The notes under the pieces: generated by a model | What the model saw: only the letters and a program-made list of their open reading frames with translations | What the model was told of the DNA's origin: nothing | The model's database searches: none | Assembly: GCA_012799075.1 (NCBI GenBank) | Contig: JAAZLZ010000238.1 | Location: forward strand, 1 to 9,491 | Source of the DNA: Bacillota bacterium | GTDB taxonomy: Bacteria > Bacillota > Limnochordia > JAAZLZ01 | Length of the DNA: 9,491 bases | Reading direction: 5' to 3' | Shown: piece after piece, positions 6,160 to 9,491 of the stretch | Numbering within the stretch: the stretch's first letter is position 1 | Layout of the letters: the number at the start of each line of letters is the position of its first letter | Made by a program: the position numbers and the translations under genes

Positions 6160-6843
6160 ATGGCGGGGAAGAAGGGTGACCGATTGGTGGTGCTGGGGGA
6201 TGTGAAACAACATCCGGCCATTGCCGTCTACCTGGAGAAGTCTAACGAGTATCTAGGGAGGATCGGTTACACGGAACATGGTCAGCGTCATGTGAGCCTG
6301 GTGGCCAATATCGGTCGCAACATCCTGGACAGGCTGGGCTACCCCCAGCGAATGGGCCAGCTGGCTGAGATTGCCGGTTACTGCCATGATTTGGGCAACG
6401 TCATTGGGCGCACCCATCACGGTGCGACCGCGGCTTTGCTGGTTGCTCCGATCCTTATGGATTTGGGCATGGACCCTGAGGAGATCGCGATGGTCATTGG
6501 AGCCATCGGGAACCATGAGGAAGAGGTGGGTCAACCCATCAGCGAAGTTGCGGCCGCCTTGATTTTGGCGGATAAGAGCGATGTGCATCGCAGTCGTGTT
6601 CGCAACCCCGATATCGCGACCTTCGATATTCATGACCGAGTGAATTATGCTGCGACCCGGTCCTTCTTGAATGCATGCGGACCGAGCCGGACTATCACGC
6701 TAGAGCTTGCCATTGAGACGACCATCTGCTCTGTGATGGAGTACTTTGAGATTTTCCTGACTCGGATGATGATGTGTCGCCGGGCAGCCCAGTTTCTTGA
6801 GTGCACTTTTCACCTGGAAATCAATGGGGGAAAGCTCCTCTAG
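6160..6843 (+). CDS. HD-domain phosphohydrolase of unknown substrate
   Basis: A 227-residue soluble protein of the HD superfamily, metal-dependent phosphohydrolases acting on nucleotides or cyclic nucleotides. The metal-binding pattern is readable: H44 in EHGQRH, H76-D77 in YCHDLGN, H86-H87 in GRTHHG, H119 in IGNHEE, and D138 in ILADKSDVHR. The segment TEHGQRHVSLVANIGRNIL is a typical first HD helix. The C-terminal part from about residue 165 is less conserved and I recognise no second domain. No GYP motif marks it as a standard c-di-GMP phosphodiesterase, and no sensor or membrane segment is present, so the substrate cannot be assigned. From general memory, HD proteins occur at this place between yajC and secD in other Clostridia-like genomes. 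Here it lies between a terminator and the secD promoter, so it may be expressed separately from its Sec neighbours. Confidence 0.88.
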   Translation: MAGKKGDRLVVLGDVKQHPAIAVYLEKSNEYLGRIGYTEHGQRHVSLVANIGRNILDRLGYPQRMGQLAEIAGYCHDLGNVIGRTHHGATAALLVAPILMDLGMDPEEIAMVIGAIGNHEEEVGQPISEVAAALILADKSDVHRSRVRNPDIATFDIHDRVNYAATRSFLNACGPSRTITLELAIETTICSVMEYFEIFLTRMMMCRRAAQFLECTFHLEINGGKLL

Positions 6844-6904
6844 CTAGGTGGGAGGGTAGGCCTAAAAAGCCGATAACAGGAGGATTTGGGGACATGGAGG
6901 CAAA

Positions 6905-6933
6905 TTGACAAGCTAGATGATGTGGGATATAAT
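6905..6933 (+). promoter_or_regulatory. Perfect-consensus sigma-A promoter for secD-secF
   Basis: TTGACA (6905-6910) and TATAAT (6928-6933) both match consensus at all six positions and are separated by exactly 17 bases. Transcription would begin near 6940, leaving a leader of about 45 bases before the secD ATG. It lies in the 142-base gap between the HD gene and secD. The gap also holds AGGAGG (6878-6883), followed by a four-codon frame that I do not consider a gene. Confidence 0.85.
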
Positions 6934-6985
6934 CTGTTTGTGCGTCAAGGGGTCTAATCAATTCTGATGGGAGAGGAGACGGGGC

Positions 6986-8200
6986 ATGGGACGAGGAAGG
7001 GGCGTACGCCTGGTCGTGATCCTAATCCTGCTCCTTGTGGCAGGGGGCGTACTTTACACTAGGCCAATTAATCTAGGGCTCGATTTACAAGGCGGCATCC
7101 ATATTGTCCTAGAGGCTGTTGAAACACCGGAGCTACCCCTGACAGAGGATGCGATGAACAGGGCTTTGGCGGTGATTGACCGGCGAATCAATGCTTTGGG
7201 GGTTACGGAACCGGTTTTGCAGCGTCTAGGGGATCGAAGGATTATTGTCGAGCTTCCTGGTGTTGAAGACCAGGAGCAAGCTGTCGGGGTAGTCGGCAAG
7301 ACGGCGGTCTTGGAGTTTAAGGATCCTACCGGCGAGACCGTCTTAACCGGGGCCGATTTGGCGAAGGCTGCGGTGGGACGGGATCACATGGGTCGACCGG
7401 CGGTTGACGTGGAGTTCACCGCCGAGGGGGCCAAGAAGTTCGCGGCCGTCACCACTAAATGGGTGGGGCAGCAAATGCCGATCCTGTTGGATAACAAGGT
7501 CATCAGCAGTCCTGTCATTCAAACACCGATCACTGAAGGCAAGGGACAGATTACGGGGAGCGGTTTTACCACGGAAAGCGCCTCAGAACTGGTGGTTTTG
7601 CTCAGAGCAGGTTCACTGCCGCTGCCTTTGGAAGTGATGGAAATCCGCAATGTGGGACCGATTCTAGGAAAGGAATCGATCGATCGCAGCCTGAGGGCTG
7701 GCATCATAGGAATCATAGGAGTTTTGCTCTTCATGTTTGTTTACTACCGGCTGCCGGGAGGCATGGCCAATTTGGCCCTTGCCATCTATGTGGTCCTCGT
7801 GTTGGGAGAGTTGGCCCTTATTCGGGCGACTTTGACCCTACCTGGCATTGCCGGTGTTATCTTGTCCATCGGCATGGCGGTGGATGCCAATGTGATTATC
7901 TTTGAGCGCATCAAAGAGGAGCTGGCTGCCGGGAAGCGGGCCCGAGCGGCGGTTCAGGCAGGTTTTAGCCGGGCCTTGCGGACGGTTCTTGATGCGAATA
8001 TCACCACCCTAATCACCGCCCTTGTATTGTTCAACTTTGGAACGGGGTCCATTAAGGGCTTTGCGGTCACCCTTTCCTTGGGTATCCTAACGAGTATGTT
8101 TACAGCCATCGTGGTCACTCGGGTACTTCTAGATCTGGTTATCGATCGAGATCCCGTTGGGTTTTCCCGCTACCTCGGTGTTGGGGAGGCGACTAAATGA
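6986..8200 (+). CDS. secD: Protein translocase subunit SecD
   Basis: SecD and SecF form an RND-type membrane complex that uses the proton-motive force to pull exported proteins through SecYEG. The 404-residue length suits a short Gram-positive-style SecD. The first membrane helix (about 7-24) is followed by GLDLQGGIHIVLE (31-43), the SecD hallmark. A large extracytoplasmic domain runs to about residue 235, with VIDRRINALGVTEP (63-76) and FTTESASELVVLLRAG (194-209). The C-terminal region holds five further predicted membrane helices, with GIAGVILSIGMAVDANVIIFERIKEE (287-312) carrying the conserved acidic residue D300 linked to proton use, and LDANITTLITA (335-345). The ATG at 6986 follows GAGGAG (6973-6978) by seven bases. 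It overlaps secF by ATGA, implying translational coupling. Unlike Bacillus, the two genes are not fused. Confidence 0.98.
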   Translation: MGRGRGVRLVVILILLLVAGGVLYTRPINLGLDLQGGIHIVLEAVETPELPLTEDAMNRALAVIDRRINALGVTEPVLQRLGDRRIIVELPGVEDQEQAVGVVGKTAVLEFKDPTGETVLTGADLAKAAVGRDHMGRPAVDVEFTAEGAKKFAAVTTKWVGQQMPILLDNKVISSPVIQTPITEGKGQITGSGFTTESASELVVLLRAGSLPLPLEVMEIRNVGPILGKESIDRSLRAGIIGIIGVLLFMFVYYRLPGGMANLALAIYVVLVLGELALIRATLTLPGIAGVILSIGMAVDANVIIFERIKEELAAGKRARAAVQAGFSRALRTVLDANITTLITALVLFNFGTGSIKGFAVTLSLGILTSMFTAIVVTRVLLDLVIDRDPVGFSRYLGVGEATK

Positions 8201-9075
8201 TTCCCTTCGTTGAAAAGCGCGGCCTTTGGTTTGCTATTTCGCTGATAATCATTGCTTTGGGACTTGTATCCTTTCTGATTCGTGGATTTAACTTAGGGAT
8301 CGACTTTACCGGAGGCACAATTCTTGAACGGGGCCTGCCCAAGTCGGTGTCCGCAAAGGAAGTCAGAGAGGTTCTAGCCGAGACGGGGATGGACTTAAGC
8401 TCGGCTGTCATCCAACCCATGGGGGACGGCCGCGAGGTGCTAATTCGCGCCCATGCCCTTAGCACTGAGGAAATCAGGTTGATCGACAGCACTCTGCGGG
8501 AAGCCTATGGACAGGCCCAGGTGCGGCGGACGGAAGTTGTCGGGCCGACCATCGGGGAGGAGCTGGTGGGCCAGTCTATGATAGCGATTCTGCTGGCTTG
8601 CCTTGGGGTATTGGCTTATGTGAGCGTTCGCTTCCAGCCTAGCCAGGGGGTTGCAGCCATCATTGCTTTGATTCACGATGTCCTTGTGACCTTAAGCGTG
8701 TTTGTGGTTCTAGGCAAGGAAATTAACGGTCCCTTTATCGCGGCGCTGCTAACAGTCATCGGGTACTCGATCAATGACACCATCGTTGTCTTCGACCGGA
8801 TTAGGGAGAATCTCCAGTTCAGTCCGAGCCGAAAGGACTTGGTTCGCCTGGTCAACGAGAGCATTCATCAGACCCTCACCCGGACCATCAACACCAGCAC
8901 CACTACCTTGATTGTGGTGATGGCGCTGTTTTTGTTCGGGGGAACGACGATCAAGGATTTTACCTTGGCTTTGTTGGTTGGCCTCACGGCAGGAACTTAT
9001 TCTTCCATTTTCATTGCCAGCCCTCTGTGGACTGCTTGGCGTTTGCAGAAAGACAGGGATTTGGCAGCGGCGTAG
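8197..9075 (+). CDS. secF: Protein translocase subunit SecF
   Basis: Partner of SecD in the SecDF-YajC export motor, 292 residues with six predicted membrane helices. The first helix is at about 11-29, followed by the SecF signature FNLGIDFTGGT (31-41) and a small extracytoplasmic domain up to about residue 125, which includes the VVGPTIGEELVGQS motif (114-127). The membrane core contains RFQPSQGVAAIIALIHDVLVT (145-165) and TVIGYSINDTIVVFDRIREN (186-205), the region matching the SecD proton-relay helix, then TRTINTSTTTL (228-238). The ATG at 8197 overlaps the secD stop as ATGA, with GGGGAGG (8183-8189) inside secD as its ribosome binding site. All expected motifs are intact. Confidence 0.98.
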   Translation: MIPFVEKRGLWFAISLIIIALGLVSFLIRGFNLGIDFTGGTILERGLPKSVSAKEVREVLAETGMDLSSAVIQPMGDGREVLIRAHALSTEEIRLIDSTLREAYGQAQVRRTEVVGPTIGEELVGQSMIAILLACLGVLAYVSVRFQPSQGVAAIIALIHDVLVTLSVFVVLGKEINGPFIAALLTVIGYSINDTIVVFDRIRENLQFSPSRKDLVRLVNESIHQTLTRTINTSTTTLIVVMALFLFGGTTIKDFTLALLVGLTAGTYSSIFIASPLWTAWRLQKDRDLAAA

Positions 9076-9084
9076 CTCGAAGCC

Positions 9085-9095
9085 TATGGTATAAT
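9085..9095 (+). promoter_or_regulatory. Extended -10 promoter for the phasin-like gene
   Basis: TATGGTATAAT is a full match to the TRTGnTATAAT extended -10 pattern used by Gram-positive sigma-A, with TATAAT at 9090-9095. No convincing -35 lies 16-18 bases upstream; TTGGCA at 9061-9066 is too far at 23 bases. Extended -10 promoters can work without a -35. Transcription would start near 9102. Confidence 0.65.
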
Positions 9096-9107
9096 TAAAG
9101 GAAGCAG

Positions 9108-9139
9108 AAAGGGGGTGTCCGGTCCCTGCGGGGAACGGG
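9108..9139 (+). promoter_or_regulatory. Shine-Dalgarno separated from the start by a hairpin
   Basis: AAAGGGGGTG (9108-9117) differs from the ideal AAAGGAGGTG at one base but ends 26 bases before the ATG at 9144, too far for normal use. The bases between can fold: 9118-9121 with 9136-9139 and 9123-9126 with 9131-9134, a G-A mismatch between the arms and a TGCG loop (9127-9130). Folding would bring the site to within about six bases of the ATG. Alternatively GGGGA (9130-9134) is the true, weaker site, and the hairpin would then hide it. Confidence 0.45.
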
Positions 9140-9143
9140 AAGA

Positions 9144-9458
9144 ATGCTCTCAGAATCCTTTAAACGTTGGCTGCTTGCTGGAGTGGGCCTTGCCGTGTTA
9201 ACCAAGGAGAAGATGGAAGAAGCTGTCCATGAACTGATAAAACAGGGCGAGGTCAGCAAAGAAGAAGGGAAAGAGCTCCTGGACAACTTGATGGAGAAGG
9301 CAGAGGCGGAACGCAAGGAGCTTTCCAATCGGGTGAATGAAGAAGTTCAGAAAGTCCTCAAAGGTGTGGGCCTTGTACGGACGGAAGATGTGGACCAGTT
9401 GAAAGAGCAGATCCAGGAACTGGAGAAGCGGTTAGGCCGTCTGGAGGGGGAGAACTAA
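9144..9458 (+). CDS. Small phasin-like coiled-coil protein
   Basis: A 104-residue, highly charged, mostly helical protein resembling the short phasin-like or polyhydroxyalkanoate granule-associated proteins annotated in many Firmicutes. Residues 8-20 form a moderately hydrophobic segment (RWLLAGVGLAVLT), followed by TKEKMEEAVHELIKQGEVSKEEG (20-42), the recognisable core of this family. Residues about 83-100 show a heptad pattern (V83, L86, I90, L93, L97, L100), a likely coiled coil for oligomerisation. The ATG at 9144 gives the N-terminus expected for the family; the ribosome binding site is atypical. It has its own extended -10 promoter and follows secF by 68 bases. No polyhydroxyalkanoate synthesis gene is in view, so the phasin label should not be read as proof of granule binding. 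Confidence 0.75.
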   Translation: MLSESFKRWLLAGVGLAVLTKEKMEEAVHELIKQGEVSKEEGKELLDNLMEKAEAERKELSNRVNEEVQKVLKGVGLVRTEDVDQLKEQIQELEKRLGRLEGEN

Positions 9459-9491
9459 GCCCTGCGTCGAAGTAAGGTCCGTGGTTGTCTA

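Noticed and set aside
6849..6859. An 11-base repeat, TGGGAGGGTAG, shared with 1590-1600.
   Set aside because: Both copies are G-rich, ribosome-binding-site-like sequence and only one precedes a gene; coincidence is the simplest explanation.
6878..6908. AGGAGG followed by a tiny frame, ATG 6894 to TGA 6908 (four codons).
   Set aside because: Too short to support as a gene, and it overlaps the -35 of the secD promoter; purine-rich sequence makes such matches likely by chance.
6067..6985. A SCIFF (six cysteines in forty-five residues) peptide and its radical-SAM maturase, which I recall being found near yajC-secD in Clostridia.
   Set aside because: Neither gap around the HD gene encodes a cysteine-rich peptide, and no radical-SAM gene is present in the window.
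9459..9491. A possible next gene starting at GTG 9481.
   Set aside because: Only three codons are visible and the upstream AAGG is a weak site, so it cannot be supported.

Overview
This window is a run of ordinary chromosomal housekeeping genes, all on the + strand, from what looks like a Gram-positive, Firmicutes-type bacterium, probably anaerobic or facultative. The signs are strong AGGAGG-like ribosome binding sites before nearly every gene, frequent TTG and GTG starts, textbook sigma-A promoters, a B12-type (class II) ribonucleotide reductase, a tetrameric-type cytidine deaminase, and the gene order tgt-yajC-HD protein-secD-secF seen in many Clostridia-like genomes. The base composition is moderately GC-rich. 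I cannot name the genus from this sequence alone.

Layout. Bases 1-972 are the 3' end of a class II ribonucleotide reductase gene (nrdJ), cut by the window edge. It is followed closely by a standalone pyruvate-kinase C-terminal-domain-like protein (988-1539). A good extended -10 promoter (1543-1571) then opens a tightly packed cluster: a DUF502 membrane protein (1604-2245), cytidine deaminase cdd (2226-2630, overlapping it), the ribosome-assembly GTPase era (2641-3525), and the queuosine genes queA (3539-4558) and tgt (4576-5721). yajC (5767-6066) follows and is closed by two tandem hairpins, the second with a T-rich tail. An HD-domain phosphohydrolase (6160-6843) sits alone between that terminator and a perfect-consensus sigma-A promoter (6905-6933). 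That promoter drives secD (6986-8200) and secF (8197-9075), which overlap by ATGA. A second extended -10 promoter (9087-9095) precedes a small phasin-like coiled-coil protein (9144-9458). The last 33 bases hold no supported feature.

How the genes work together. QueA and Tgt act in one pathway: Tgt inserts preQ1 at the wobble position (34) of GUN-anticodon tRNAs and QueA converts it to epoxyqueuosine. YajC, SecD and SecF form the SecDF-YajC complex that uses the proton-motive force to help SecYEG export proteins. Era matures the 30S subunit, Cdd salvages cytidine, and NrdJ makes deoxynucleotides.

I found no mobile element, CRISPR array, tRNA or rRNA, and no sign of horizontal transfer. I do not see a previously undescribed system. 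The points most worth a second look are regulatory or contextual: a Shine-Dalgarno sequence separated from its start codon by a hairpin in front of the phasin-like gene, tandem hairpins with a possible alternative pairing after yajC, the direct era-queA junction that merges two normally separate gene neighbourhoods, and three genes of unknown role (PK-like domain, DUF502, HD protein).
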